DNA of 64,000 nt, taken from positions 1 through 64,000 of the forward strand of contig NZ_NOIH01000007.1 of assembly GCF_002245655.1 (NCBI RefSeq), given 5' to 3'. The translations under genes and the position numbers were made by a program. Below are positions 47,521 to 57,345 of the stretch, in pieces; position 1 is the first letter of the stretch; every line of letters starts with the position of its first letter. The notes beneath the pieces are model-generated. The model was given only the letters and a program-made list of their open reading frames with translations, was not told where the DNA came from and did not search any database. Origin of the DNA: Thauera propionica. GTDB taxonomy: Bacteria; Pseudomonadota; Gammaproteobacteria; Burkholderiales; Rhodocyclaceae.

Positions 47521-48218
47521 GGCGCGGCATCCTCGTTGTTGCCGACGTCGTCGGCTTCGGCCGGAGGCTGCGGAATAAAATGCATGCGCACCGCCTCGGC
47601 GCGGGGGCGGGTGGCCGTGTCCAGATGGGCGGCGATCCATTCCGTGTTCAACACCCGGCCTTCGAAGTCGCTCCAGATGCGCTCGTCGTGCGCGCAGCTG
47701 TAGCGTCGGCAGACGCCGGGGCGATGTGCATAGACGCCGCAGGCCCGGGTCTCGGCATCGTGGTGGACACAGTGGCCGTCCTCGCGCTTGCGGATGAAGT
47801 AGGGCTGGCCGAGATCCCAGCGAACCTGACCGGCCTCGATCTCCGGCACGCTCAGTGCGAAATTCAGGCGGCAGCACACGGCCTGGCAGATCGGCAGGCG
47901 GCTTTCGCAGTCGACGCTGACCTCGGGGGCCGGTGCAGCGTCGTCCGCGTCGACACGGATGCGCGTGCCAGGGCCGAGCTGTTCGCCACGCGCGTGCAGT
48001 TCGTCGTCCGCCCGCGCCATCGCCGTCGCGAGTTCTTCGGCATCGATGATCCCGCGCGCGAGCAGGGTATCGGCGAGGCCATGCACGATGGCCTGCAGCT
48101 CGGCCAGGCGTGCGGCGTTCTCGCCCAGCGCGGTGTGGGTGAAGAGACTGCCGCGCTCGAGCTGGGTGCCAAGCTCGGCGAGCGCCGTGGGGAGCGAGAG
48201 GGGCGTGGGTGCGTTCAT
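47517..48218 (-). CDS. YkgJ-type cysteine-cluster protein inside the eCIS operon
   Basis: A 233-residue protein. Residues 1-100 are helical and not recognised; 104-180 hold the YkgJ-type cluster C104, C111, C115, C116, C150, C160, C170 and C175 (ICQAVCCRLNF, then GHCVHHDAETRACGVYAHRP, then CRRYSC), which probably binds zinc or an Fe-S centre. It is not a known structural part of contractile injection systems. Its place between the DUF4157/HEAT genes and Cis7 suggests an accessory role such as cargo modification or loading, as inference. Four-base overlaps on both sides. Confidence 0.75.
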   Translation of the reverse strand: MNAPTPLSLPTALAELGTQLERGSLFTHTALGENAARLAELQAIVHGLADTLLARGIIDAEELATAMARADDELHARGEQLGPGTRIRVDADDAAPAPEVSVDCESRLPICQAVCCRLNFALSVPEIEAGQVRWDLGQPYFIRKREDGHCVHHDAETRACGVYAHRPGVCRRYSCAHDERIWSDFEGRVLNTEWIAAHLDTATRPRAEAVRMHFIPQPPAEADDVGNNEDAAP

Positions 48219-48631
48219 GGCGAAGCTCTGCTGCCTTCCCTGTCGAGCCATGCCCGCCAGGCTGCGAGGCTGCGCTCGCGCGCGTCCTCGTCCGCGTTCC
48301 AGTCGTAGCTGCCCTGGGCGGCCCACAATGCGCGGAAGCGGTCCTCGCCATCGGTTGTGGAAAAGCCGCGTCCCGGCACGAAACCCATCTCCGCCATCAG
48401 AATGCCCTCGAAGACGCGCTGGGCGTGCAGGCGGGTTTCTGCCTTGGATGAGGCCATCAGGTTCAGCAGTCCGGGCAAGGCGGGGCGGCCGATCGTGACG
48501 AGCTCGTTTGCGGCTGGTGTGTGGTCGACGTGCAGTTCGTCCGGGGCCTCGTCGATGCGCTTCAGCAACTCGGCAACGCGCACCGCTGCTGGGCGAGGGG
48601 CTGTGCTGTCGTGGTGGGTGCTCGCGTTCAT
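48215..48631 (-). CDS. HEAT-like protein downstream of the DUF4157 gene
   Basis: A 138-residue protein with no family I can name. Residues 43-82 (LVTIGRPALPGLLNLM, then TRLHAQRVFEGIL) fit one HEAT-like helical repeat, and the C-terminus (residues 86-133) is rich in Trp and charged residues. It begins 11 bases after the DUF4157 gene, so it might be a chaperone or a self-protection factor for that protein; no direct evidence. The start at 48631 is chosen because it is the first ATG after the DUF4157 stop. Confidence 0.65.
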   Translation of the reverse strand: MNASTHHDSTAPRPAAVRVAELLKRIDEAPDELHVDHTPAANELVTIGRPALPGLLNLMASSKAETRLHAQRVFEGILMAEMGFVPGRGFSTTDGEDRFRALWAAQGSYDWNADEDARERSLAAWRAWLDREGSRASP

Positions 48632-48642
48632 CAGCGCCCCCT

Positions 48643-49821
48643 CTACTTGGTGGGCCCGGTCGATGCGCCCGGATTCTTGTAGAACTCGTTGAAGGCGGAC
48701 ACGGCGCGGACGAAGGTGCGCGACGGCCCGCGATAAGCCTTCGCATGTTCGTTGGTGACCTTGCCCTTGGCGGGATCGCTGATCGTGAAGCCCCAGCGCA
48801 GCGTCGCGAAGATGTAGCCGGTATCCGTCCCCTTGGCGGCAGTCTCGAACGTGAAGCGGCGTTTGCCCGAGGAGCCGGGGTAGTCCCACAAGGAGGCTTC
48901 CTTGACGGTCTTGCCTTGCTTGCTGCCGTCCTGGCTACTGGCAGCGTTCGGCCAGTAATCGCGGTAGTAGGGCGAGACGGCCGGATCCGCCTTCGATGTC
49001 CTCGGGTTCGCGAGTGCAGCCGAGTGGTCGACGAAGAAGCCGGATCGGAATCCACTGCCTTTCGTGGCCTTCGTCATCATCTTGTTGCGGTCCGCCTCGT
49101 CGCCGGTCCATTGGTATTCCTTCCCGGTTTCCAGGTTCTGGTCGCGAACCACCTGCAGCAGGCGGATGTTCTTCGAGTCCGGCGCCTTGTCGCTGGCGGT
49201 GAACTCGATTGTGCCGCTCATGCCGTTCTTGGCGCCGGGATGGGATTCGGTCTTGAGGTTGACGTCGAAGTGGCCGTCCTTGACCGTGTGCTTGCCCTTG
49301 AGGTCGCGCTGTATATGCGGTGCCACTGAGCGCTGGATGCGCGCGGGTGACGACGGCCCCAGCACGCGGTCGCGCAGCGCCAGCGATGGCGAGGGCCGGT
49401 GGCCGAGGTGCTCTGCCAGCGTATGCGCCTCGCGCTCGGCGGCGTCGTCGGGATGGCTGACGCTCAGGGCATCGCTCGGGTGGACCTCGCCGGCGCCCTG
49501 CTGCGCCGTGTGGATCGCCTCGTGTGCCAGCAGTTGCTGGCGTTCGTCCGGTGGCAGCGCCGGGACCTCGCGACCCAGATGGACGTCGCGGCCCACTGTG
49601 TAGGCGCGCGCGCCGAGCGCCTCGGCGGCAGCGGCCGAGGCGGGGCCGGCATGGATGCGGACGTGGCCGAAATCGTGGCCGAAGCGCGCCTGCATGCGAT
49701 GCTGCAATGCGTTCGGCATCGATTCTGCAGATTCGCTGGCGGCGCGCTCGAGCAGGTTGGCGGGCGAGGGGACGGTGGCCGTGTGGTCCTGCATGGTTTG
49801 GGCGGGGGCGTGGTGCTTCAT
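48643..49821 (-). CDS. DUF4157 protein, candidate eCIS cargo
   Basis: A 392-residue protein. Residues about 36-135 are the DUF4157 domain, found widely at the N-terminus of eCIS-linked cargo. They carry the metallopeptidase-like H100-E101-A102-I103-H104 and a downstream glutamate-rich AEREAH (about 128-133). A short RIQRSVAPHIQRD linker follows, and residues about 176-392 form a separate domain of unknown function with aromatic and Gly-rich motifs (QWTGDEADRNKMM, FFVDHSAAL, VSPYYRDYWPN, FATLRWGFTISDP). It is coupled to the preceding small gene by a four-base overlap. Cargo status is inferred from the domain and the operon. Confidence 0.85.
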   Translation of the reverse strand: MKHHAPAQTMQDHTATVPSPANLLERAASESAESMPNALQHRMQARFGHDFGHVRIHAGPASAAAAEALGARAYTVGRDVHLGREVPALPPDERQQLLAHEAIHTAQQGAGEVHPSDALSVSHPDDAAEREAHTLAEHLGHRPSPSLALRDRVLGPSSPARIQRSVAPHIQRDLKGKHTVKDGHFDVNLKTESHPGAKNGMSGTIEFTASDKAPDSKNIRLLQVVRDQNLETGKEYQWTGDEADRNKMMTKATKGSGFRSGFFVDHSAALANPRTSKADPAVSPYYRDYWPNAASSQDGSKQGKTVKEASLWDYPGSSGKRRFTFETAAKGTDTGYIFATLRWGFTISDPAKGKVTNEHAKAYRGPSRTFVRAVSAFNEFYKNPGASTGPTK

Positions 49822-50077
49822 GATTTCACTCCGCGCAGAATCGGGCCGGCGAGCGCGCGGCCGAGTGTTTCGGGCGGGGCGCTGCGGGTGATCCGCAGCG
49901 GTGGGGCCTTGATGCGACTGCGGCCGACGATCCCGCGCAGTGCGGCAAGGGCGTCGGCTTCGCCGTTCGTTCCGAGCTGGCGCTGCAGTTCTTCCTGCAG
50001 GGCACTGACCAGTGCCTCGGCGTCCTTCGGGTCGATGCCGTGCAGGACCAGACGGTCGATGTGGAGCACAAGCCGGC

Positions 50078-50081
<4 letters not shown>
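49818..50081 (-). CDS. Small conserved-looking eCIS protein
   Basis: Function not recognised (87 aa). The N-terminus SRLVLHIDRLVLHGIDPKDA, then LVSALQEELQRQL suggests a strand-helix unit; the rest is basic with GxxxxRALAGPIL near the end. It overlaps both the AAA+ ATPase gene and the DUF4157 gene by four bases, so translation is tied to both. Possible adaptor between the ATPase and cargo or tube parts, as inference only. Confidence 0.65.
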
Positions 50082-52011
<1,930 letters not shown>

Positions 52012-52015
<4 letters not shown>

Positions 52016-53322
52016 GTGATTGTCAGCCGAAGGTCGAGGAAGCGGGGTGGCACGACGCCGTGGTCGATGATCGGGCTGTCGATGCCATCGACGCGCAGCC
52101 GCACGAGATGCGCGCCGGTCTCGGCATTGTCGATGACGAAGTCGAGGGTGGCGGTCGGCGCGGTGTAGGCCTGAGGGGCGAGTTCGCGCTGGCCGACGAT
52201 GAGCGTGGCGCGCTGCCCGGCGCGCAGCTCGGGCGTGAAAGTGATGGTGACGAGGACATCGCCCGCCGGGTTGCGTGCCACGGTTTGCGGCAGGTTGGTG
52301 ATGTCCGGGGCGAGGGTGAAGCCGAGGCGATTGCTGTCACGCGGGCGCGGCTCGCCCGCGCGCACGAGCCGCGCGCGTGCTTCATAGACACCGACCGGGA
52401 AATCGGCCGCGCGCGATGCGGGGATGCTGAACACCATGCGCCCGGATTCACTGGCGCCACTTGCCGGCAAGGTCTCCGCCACGGCGAAGCGTTCGCTGGC
52501 GAGCAGCACTTCGCGTGCGCTGCCATCCAGGTGATGGCCCTGCAGGGTGACGGCCTCGCCCAGTCGCGCCGCGGGCTGGCCGGCGGCCGGCAGCACGGCC
52601 TCGATTGCGGGCAGCGGCGGGACGAGATCGGGGGTCACCACCACGCCGCGTTCGCGCCCGGAAATCGGGTCGCGCTCGCCGCGTGTCAGCACCGGCAGCG
52701 GCGCGCGCGTAGACCGGGTCGCTTCGATCAGTACCACCGAAACCTGGTAGGCGGCGCTGGGCCGAAAACTCGACTGTGTCGCCGACCACAGGCGCGACAC
52801 CTCCTCGGTGTCGATCGTCAGCGGCGTGATGCGCAACATCTCGAGCTGGTCGGCCAGGCCGCAGTCGGACAGTGCCCGCAGCGCCGGCGGCAGCAACACG
52901 CCGACGTCGGGCGAGGGCGTCAGCGCGGCACGGATCATCTCGCGCGTGAGGACCGGGAACTCGTGCAGCAACTGCATTGCGTAGCCCAGCAGGATCTCCG
53001 CGTGCAAGTCGCCACCACTGTAGGCAGAAAGCAGGTAGTTGAGGTCGAGCGCCAGTGGCGGGTTGCCGACCCGATGGCGTCCGTCCGGATCGTGGGCCGG
53101 GAGGCCGGCGTTGCGCCAGGCAGCGTTGGGTGCGACGCGATACAGGAACAGGTTGAGCTGGCTCGACTCGGCACCGTCGGCCGGCACGACGCGATCCGGT
53201 GCGCGTACGCTTACCGTGACCGTGTTGCCGATCAGTCCCGCCACGTTGTGGTTGACCAGTCCATCGTTGAGCCGGTCGCGCAGCACGGCGGTGACCCCGG
53301 CGATGGCGAGCGCGGTGCTCAT
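52012..53322 (-). CDS. eCIS DUF4255 protein (Afp16-like tube terminator)
   Basis: A 436-residue protein. Residues 1-190 are the DUF4255 domain of Pvc16/Afp16 tail terminators: AIAGVTAVLRDRLNDGLV, then LNLFLYRVAPNAAWRNAGLP, then LALDLNYLLSAY, then EILLGYAMQLLHEFPVLT. From about 235 to the end there are two or more Ig/TIG-like beta domains (AVTLQGHHLDGSAREVLLAS, then DITNLPQTVARNPAG). Afp16 alone caps the tube; the beta extension is extra and could decorate the far end of the particle or bind a surface. Confidence 0.88.
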
Positions 53323-54122
53323 GTGCCACCCCGGTTGCGGCGGTCGAGGTAGTCCTGGAGCGACATCGGCGCCGTGGCGGCGCGCTCGCGGGCCCTGGGG
53401 GTGGCCGCTTCCTGCACCGCCGTCACCTCGATGCGGCCGATGTGGATGTGGATCTCGTCAGTGGCCGCCGGACCAGCCTGACCGGGTTGCGGGCGAGCAT
53501 CGAATGCAGACGACGCGCCTGGCAAGCGCAATCCGCCGCCACGCGCCGGTTTCGGTGGCGCAGGCGCGATGCGCGACCACGGCCCGGCGCCAGGCGCGAC
53601 GCCTGAAGCGGGCAGCGACGCCGGGTCCGAGACCTCCGGCAATGGTGCGGCAGGCCGGGCAGTCGCTTGCCCGCTCGACTCGCGGCGTGGCGACCGAGCA
53701 CCGGGTGACTGCGCTGGGGCGTCTGCAGTCTCTGTTGAACGTCCGGGCTTACGCGCGATGGGGCCCAGCAAGGGGGCGGGAAGGCCCTGCGGGAGGTTGG
53801 TGACCGACGCTGCAAGGCTGCCGGACGCATCACTTTCGGAAGCGGCAACGGATTCCCGTCGGCCCGTGTTTGCGGCGGGGCGGGCAAACGAGGCTTGCGG
53901 TGCGGCGATCGTCGTCGCGCCGGCCGTCCGTGCGTGTCCGGCTGTTTCGGCGCTGGCCGAAACAGCACGCGCTCCATAAGAAGCGTCCGCAGTTTCCTCT
54001 GGCGTCGCCAGTGCCGGCGGCGCGTGGAAGGGCAGGCGTGCGGGCGCATGCAGGCGTGGTTCGCGCGTCCCGCTGGCCCGCCTTGCCAGCCGGCTGAAGA
54101 GCCCTCCGCCCGATCCGCTCAT
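53319..54122 (-). CDS. Disordered Pro/Ala-rich eCIS protein
   Basis: A 267-residue protein with no known domain. Residues 1-215 are low-complexity (Ala, Pro, Ser, Gly, Arg) and probably unfolded. The last 50 residues hold a strand-like motif (DEIHIHIGRIEVTAVQEA, about 220-237) and a C-terminal helix (SLQDYLDRRNRGGT). A long flexible arm plus a short structured end suits an anchor or scaffold, and it is the only candidate seen for a length ruler, which is a weak guess. Four-base overlaps with both neighbours. Confidence 0.65.
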   Translation of the reverse strand: MSGSGGGLFSRLARRASGTREPRLHAPARLPFHAPPALATPEETADASYGARAVSASAETAGHARTAGATTIAAPQASFARPAANTGRRESVAASESDASGSLAASVTNLPQGLPAPLLGPIARKPGRSTETADAPAQSPGARSPRRESSGQATARPAAPLPEVSDPASLPASGVAPGAGPWSRIAPAPPKPARGGGLRLPGASSAFDARPQPGQAGPAATDEIHIHIGRIEVTAVQEAATPRARERAATAPMSLQDYLDRRNRGGT

Positions 54123-54826
54123 GGCGTCACCCGTGCGAGGTAGGCGGCCCTTCGCAGGTCACCGAGGGCGAGGATCTCCTCCTCGCGCCAGCCGTAGCTG
54201 CTCGCCAGCAGATGAACCTCGTCGAGCAGCCTGCTGGCATGGGCTTCGATCTCCTCCCACAGGTAGCTGGCGATGTCGAAGGCGGCCTCGCCCGCATGCC
54301 CGCAGGCGGGACACCGGTAGCCCACCGCCAGGTCGGCCCAGGGATCGGCTGCTTCGATGGCATGCTCCGCATGCACCAGCAGCTGGTCGAGCATCGCGTT
54401 GTCCGCTGTCAGTCGCGCGTCCCCGGCGACACAGCCGAGGAGCAACTGGCGCGAGGCTTCGTCAGCGTCCGGGCAGTCGGCCAGCGCGGCCAGCTGGCGC
54501 GTACCGGGGCAGCGGAAGCGATGTCCCTCGACCTCGATCACATCGGGAACCGGCGTCATGGCCGGCAGTTGCGCAAGGTCGAGCTCGAAGCTCATGCGTT
54601 CCCCGCACGCCGGACAGTCGGTCCAGGCCGGGATCGCAGCGCCGAAACAGTCGCGCCGCAGCCGCATCAGCGCGGCATTGCAGGCGCCCAGCGGCGCATC
54701 GGCAAGCGCGTCGGGCGCCAGCCCCGGCTCGGCCACCGCGAACAGCAGCAGTGCGCGGTCCAGCGGATGACGCCGAGCGCCATGCTCCCAGACCGACAGC
54801 AGTTGTGCGGCGCTCAGGGCGGGCAT
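54119..54826 (-). CDS. eCIS zinc-ribbon protein, T4 baseplate-chaperone-like
   Basis: A 235-residue helical protein with two CPACG knuckles (C71/C74 and C172/C175) that probably bind one zinc. The pattern AAQLLSVWEHGARRHPLDRA at the start and the central TDCPACGERMSFELDLAQLP resemble proteins annotated in other clusters as T4-like baseplate hub assembly chaperones. It sits right after the tube gene (eight bases). It is more likely an assembly factor than a particle component. Confidence 0.7.
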   Translation of the reverse strand: MPALSAAQLLSVWEHGARRHPLDRALLLFAVAEPGLAPDALADAPLGACNAALMRLRRDCFGAAIPAWTDCPACGERMSFELDLAQLPAMTPVPDVIEVEGHRFRCPGTRQLAALADCPDADEASRQLLLGCVAGDARLTADNAMLDQLLVHAEHAIEAADPWADLAVGYRCPACGHAGEAAFDIASYLWEEIEAHASRLLDEVHLLASSYGWREEEILALGDLRRAAYLARVTP

Positions 54827-54834
54827 GGTGATGC

Positions 54835-55359
54835 TCAGGCCGGTTCGTTGAAGCTGGGCTCGGTCGGTTCGCCGACCTCGTAGTCGCGCTCCCAGCCCTC
54901 GTTCTCGAGCTTGATCGTCTGGATCGCGACCGCGTTGGCGTTGGCATCGAGATCGGGCAGGGCTTGGTACTCCGAAACCCAGCAGCGATACACCTTGTAG
55001 GCGATCGCCAGCTGGCCGGCTTCGTTGTAGACCTCGATGATCAGGTCCTTGCGGAAGTCCTTGAGCGAGACTTCCGCACCGAGGCCGGAACCGAAGTTCC
55101 ACACCTTGTTCGCCCACTGCTCGAACTCGCGGTCGTGGGTGACGCCGCGTTCTAGGGTGATCGCATCGAAGCGGGTACGGCCCGGCGACTTGCGCGAGGT
55201 CGAAGGGTCGCCGCCCTCGCGGTGTTCGACCAGTTCGGTGCTGCGCTTGAGGGCGCCCACCTTGCTGATGCCGGCGACGTAGCGACCATCCCATTTGACG
55301 CGGAATTTGAAGTTCTTGTAGGGATCGAAGCGCTGCGCGTTGACGCTGAACTGTGCCAT
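54835..55359 (-). CDS. eCIS inner tube protein (gp19/Hcp-like)
   Basis: A 174-residue T4 gp19-like tube protein, which stacks as hexamers to form the inner tube. The N-terminal FDPYKNFKFRVKWDGRYVAG, then KVGALKRSTELVEHREGGDP, then ITLERGVTHDREFEQWANKV are typical, as is the late segment YKVYRCWVSEYQALPDLDAN. It is the only tube gene in the operon, whereas Afp and PVC have two kinds. It lies 12 bases after the sheath gene. Confidence 0.93.
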   Translation of the reverse strand: MAQFSVNAQRFDPYKNFKFRVKWDGRYVAGISKVGALKRSTELVEHREGGDPSTSRKSPGRTRFDAITLERGVTHDREFEQWANKVWNFGSGLGAEVSLKDFRKDLIIEVYNEAGQLAIAYKVYRCWVSEYQALPDLDANANAVAIQTIKLENEGWERDYEVGEPTEPSFNEPA

Positions 55360-55371
55360 GACGGTCTCTCC

Positions 55372-56931
55372 TTAGGCTTCGATCTGTCCGGCCATCTGCT
55401 GGATCTTGATGACGACGAACTCGGCCGGCTTGAGCGGCGCGAAGCCGACCAGGATGTTCACGACGCCGCGGTCGATGTCGTTCTGGGTGGTGGTTTCGGC
55501 GTCGCACTTGACGAAGTAGGCGTCGCGCGGGCTGCTGCCCTGGAAGGCTCCCTGGCGGAACAGGTCCTGCATGAAGGCGCCGATGTTGAGCCGGATCTGT
55601 GCCCACAGCGGCGAATCGTTCGGCTCGAACACGACCCACTGCGTGCCGCGGAACAGGCTTTCCTCGATGTACAGCGCCAGCCGGCGGACCGGCAGGTACT
55701 TCCATTCCGACGCCAGTGCATCGGCGCCGGCCAGCGTGCGTGCGCCCCACAACAGGTGGCCGGTGACCGGGAAACTGCGCAGGCAGTTGAGTCCGACCGG
55801 ATTGAGCACGCCGTTCTGCGCGTCGGTCATGGTGTAGGTGAAACCCTGCACCCCGGAGAACGAGGCCGCGAGGCCGGCCGGCGCCTTCCACACGCCGCGC
55901 TGGCCGTCGGTGCGGGCGATGATGCCGGCGACCGCACCGCAGGGCGCGAAGTCGGCGAGGCGGTTCTCGCTGAGCGGGTCGGGCATGCGCAGGCGCGGGA
56001 AGTAGGCTGCGGCGTTGATCGCATCGTCGTTGCCGATCGTGGCGCGCAGGCCGTTGACGCCGGTTTCGGCGGTCGCGATCGCGGTGCTCGCGTTCGCGGT
56101 CCATGCGGCTGGCGCATCGATGATCAGCATCGCGCGCCGTTCCTGGCAGTAGGCGGCGGCAGTCGCCCAGGTCGCGGCCACCAGGTCGGCGTCGAACGAG
56201 GGCGGCGGAATGCACAGCAGGTTGAAGAGGTCCGCCGCCTCGAGCGCGTACAGCCCGGTGCGCGCGTCGCGGTCACCGGCGATCTGGGTGTCGATGATGG
56301 CGCCGCCGTCGGTAGCGGTGGTGGTGGCGTTCGCCGTGCCATCGACCGGACTCTCGTCGGCCGGGGCGGATGTCCTTACCCTGACGAGGGCGGACTGCGC
56401 CTTCAGCACCGTATCCACGAAGCGCGCGCTGCCCGGGCTGACGGAGACGTTGCGGAACGGTTCCGAGGCGACCACGGTGGTGCCGCCGGCGCGGTCGAGT
56501 TCCTCCACCGTCAGGTTGAACAGCAGCGTGTCCGACGTGTCTCGGGTGAGATGGTCGACCCGCGCCCGCAGGCGATTGCCCCAGGTGCCGGGGCTCGCGG
56601 CCTCGAGTACCAGGTTGCCGGAGGTGGTCGCCAGCGTGATCGTCGCGGTGTCGGTGTCGGCATCGCCATTGAACACGCGCACGATCAGCGCATCACGGCC
56701 ACCGTGCTGGAAGAAGTGACTGACCGCGTAGGACATCGTGCTCGAACGCGACAGCCCGCCAAACAGGCGGCTGTACTCGGCGAAACTCTGTACGCGGATG
56801 GCGCGGTCGACCTCTCCGCGCAGGGCGCGACCGATGAAGGCGGTAATCGATGTGGCGACACCGGTGATCGTGCGTACGCCACTCGGAATCTCCTCGATAT
56901 AGATCCCGGGGTAACTCAGGACTGACGGCAT
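55372..56931 (-). CDS. eCIS contractile sheath protein
   Basis: A 519-residue sheath subunit. The start SVLSYPGIYIEEIPSGVRTI and TGVATSITAFIGRA are the usual N-terminal arm of phage-tail sheaths; the C-terminal third is highly typical (WKYLPVRRLALYIEESLFRG, then FVVFEPNDSPLW-like, then IGAFMQDLFRQGAFQG, then LKPAEFVVIKIQQ). A variable domain fills about 100-230. It is the only sheath gene, where Afp has three. ATG at 56931 gives the usual N-terminus; the upstream ATG at 56955 adds eight residues. First gene of the operon. Confidence 0.95.
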   Translation of the reverse strand: MPSVLSYPGIYIEEIPSGVRTITGVATSITAFIGRALRGEVDRAIRVQSFAEYSRLFGGLSRSSTMSYAVSHFFQHGGRDALIVRVFNGDADTDTATITLATTSGNLVLEAASPGTWGNRLRARVDHLTRDTSDTLLFNLTVEELDRAGGTTVVASEPFRNVSVSPGSARFVDTVLKAQSALVRVRTSAPADESPVDGTANATTTATDGGAIIDTQIAGDRDARTGLYALEAADLFNLLCIPPPSFDADLVAATWATAAAYCQERRAMLIIDAPAAWTANASTAIATAETGVNGLRATIGNDDAINAAAYFPRLRMPDPLSENRLADFAPCGAVAGIIARTDGQRGVWKAPAGLAASFSGVQGFTYTMTDAQNGVLNPVGLNCLRSFPVTGHLLWGARTLAGADALASEWKYLPVRRLALYIEESLFRGTQWVVFEPNDSPLWAQIRLNIGAFMQDLFRQGAFQGSSPRDAYFVKCDAETTTQNDIDRGVVNILVGFAPLKPAEFVVIKIQQMAGQIEA

Positions 56932-57169
56932 GGACGCTACTCCTCGGCTGTGCATGGCCGGGCGGAGCCGCGTGCCTCAAGGAATCGGGCGCGTTGGCGG
57001 GGCCGGCCTCGAAACACCCCGATCGATCCCGACTGCGGCGATGGCCGCTGCTCTTGCGGGTCGTACGGGGAACCAGCATGGGGTGCCGTTCCTGCAGGTC
57101 GAGCGGGAGAAACAGGACCTCATGCGCGGTGCTGCTGCTCGACTGCCCGATGGGGCCGTCAGTGCTACC

Positions 57170-57197
57170 AATCTAGATCACGTCATTACGAATGCAA
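57170..57197 (-). promoter_or_regulatory. Candidate sigma-70 promoter for the eCIS operon
   Basis: On the minus strand TTGCAT (57197-57192) and TAGATT (57175-57170) are separated by 16 bases. The expected start of transcription would give a leader of about 230 bases before the sheath gene. No closer candidate stands out. Confidence 0.35.
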
Positions 57198-57203
57198 ATG
57201 CGG

Positions 57204-57232
57204 TTGCACTTATGTCGATGGATTAGTAATTC
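57204..57232 (+). promoter_or_regulatory. Candidate promoter for the diguanylate cyclase
   Basis: TTGCAC (57204-57209) and TAATTC (57227-57232) are spaced 17 bases apart. It is back-to-back with the candidate eCIS promoter (six bases between the -35 elements), so one regulator could affect both. Confidence 0.35.
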
Positions 57233-57259
57233 AAGGTGCTGCCCGGACCGCAAATGCCT

Positions 57260-57280
57260 GGATCGCTATCCTGGCGATCC
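57260..57280. repeat. Inverted repeat ahead of the diguanylate cyclase
   Basis: GGATCGC and GCGATCC form a perfect seven-base inverted repeat with a seven-base spacer, just downstream of the candidate cyclase promoter. It could be an operator or a leader hairpin; there is no T-run, so it is not a terminator. Confidence 0.4.
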
Positions 57281-57345
57281 CCGTCGCGGCCAACCTCCGC
57301 AGGGGCTGTTAAGCTCCTGCACTTTGAACTCGGGGCCGCGTGGCA

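Larger units (their letters stand above)
56932..57345. other. 414-base divergent region between the eCIS operon and the diguanylate cyclase
   Basis: This is the longest gene-free stretch in the window. It contains a candidate promoter for each direction near 57170-57232 and an inverted repeat at 57260-57280, and it is more AT-rich in that middle part. The eCIS side leaves a leader of about 230 bases in which I saw no coding sequence or clear hairpin. Confidence 0.5.
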
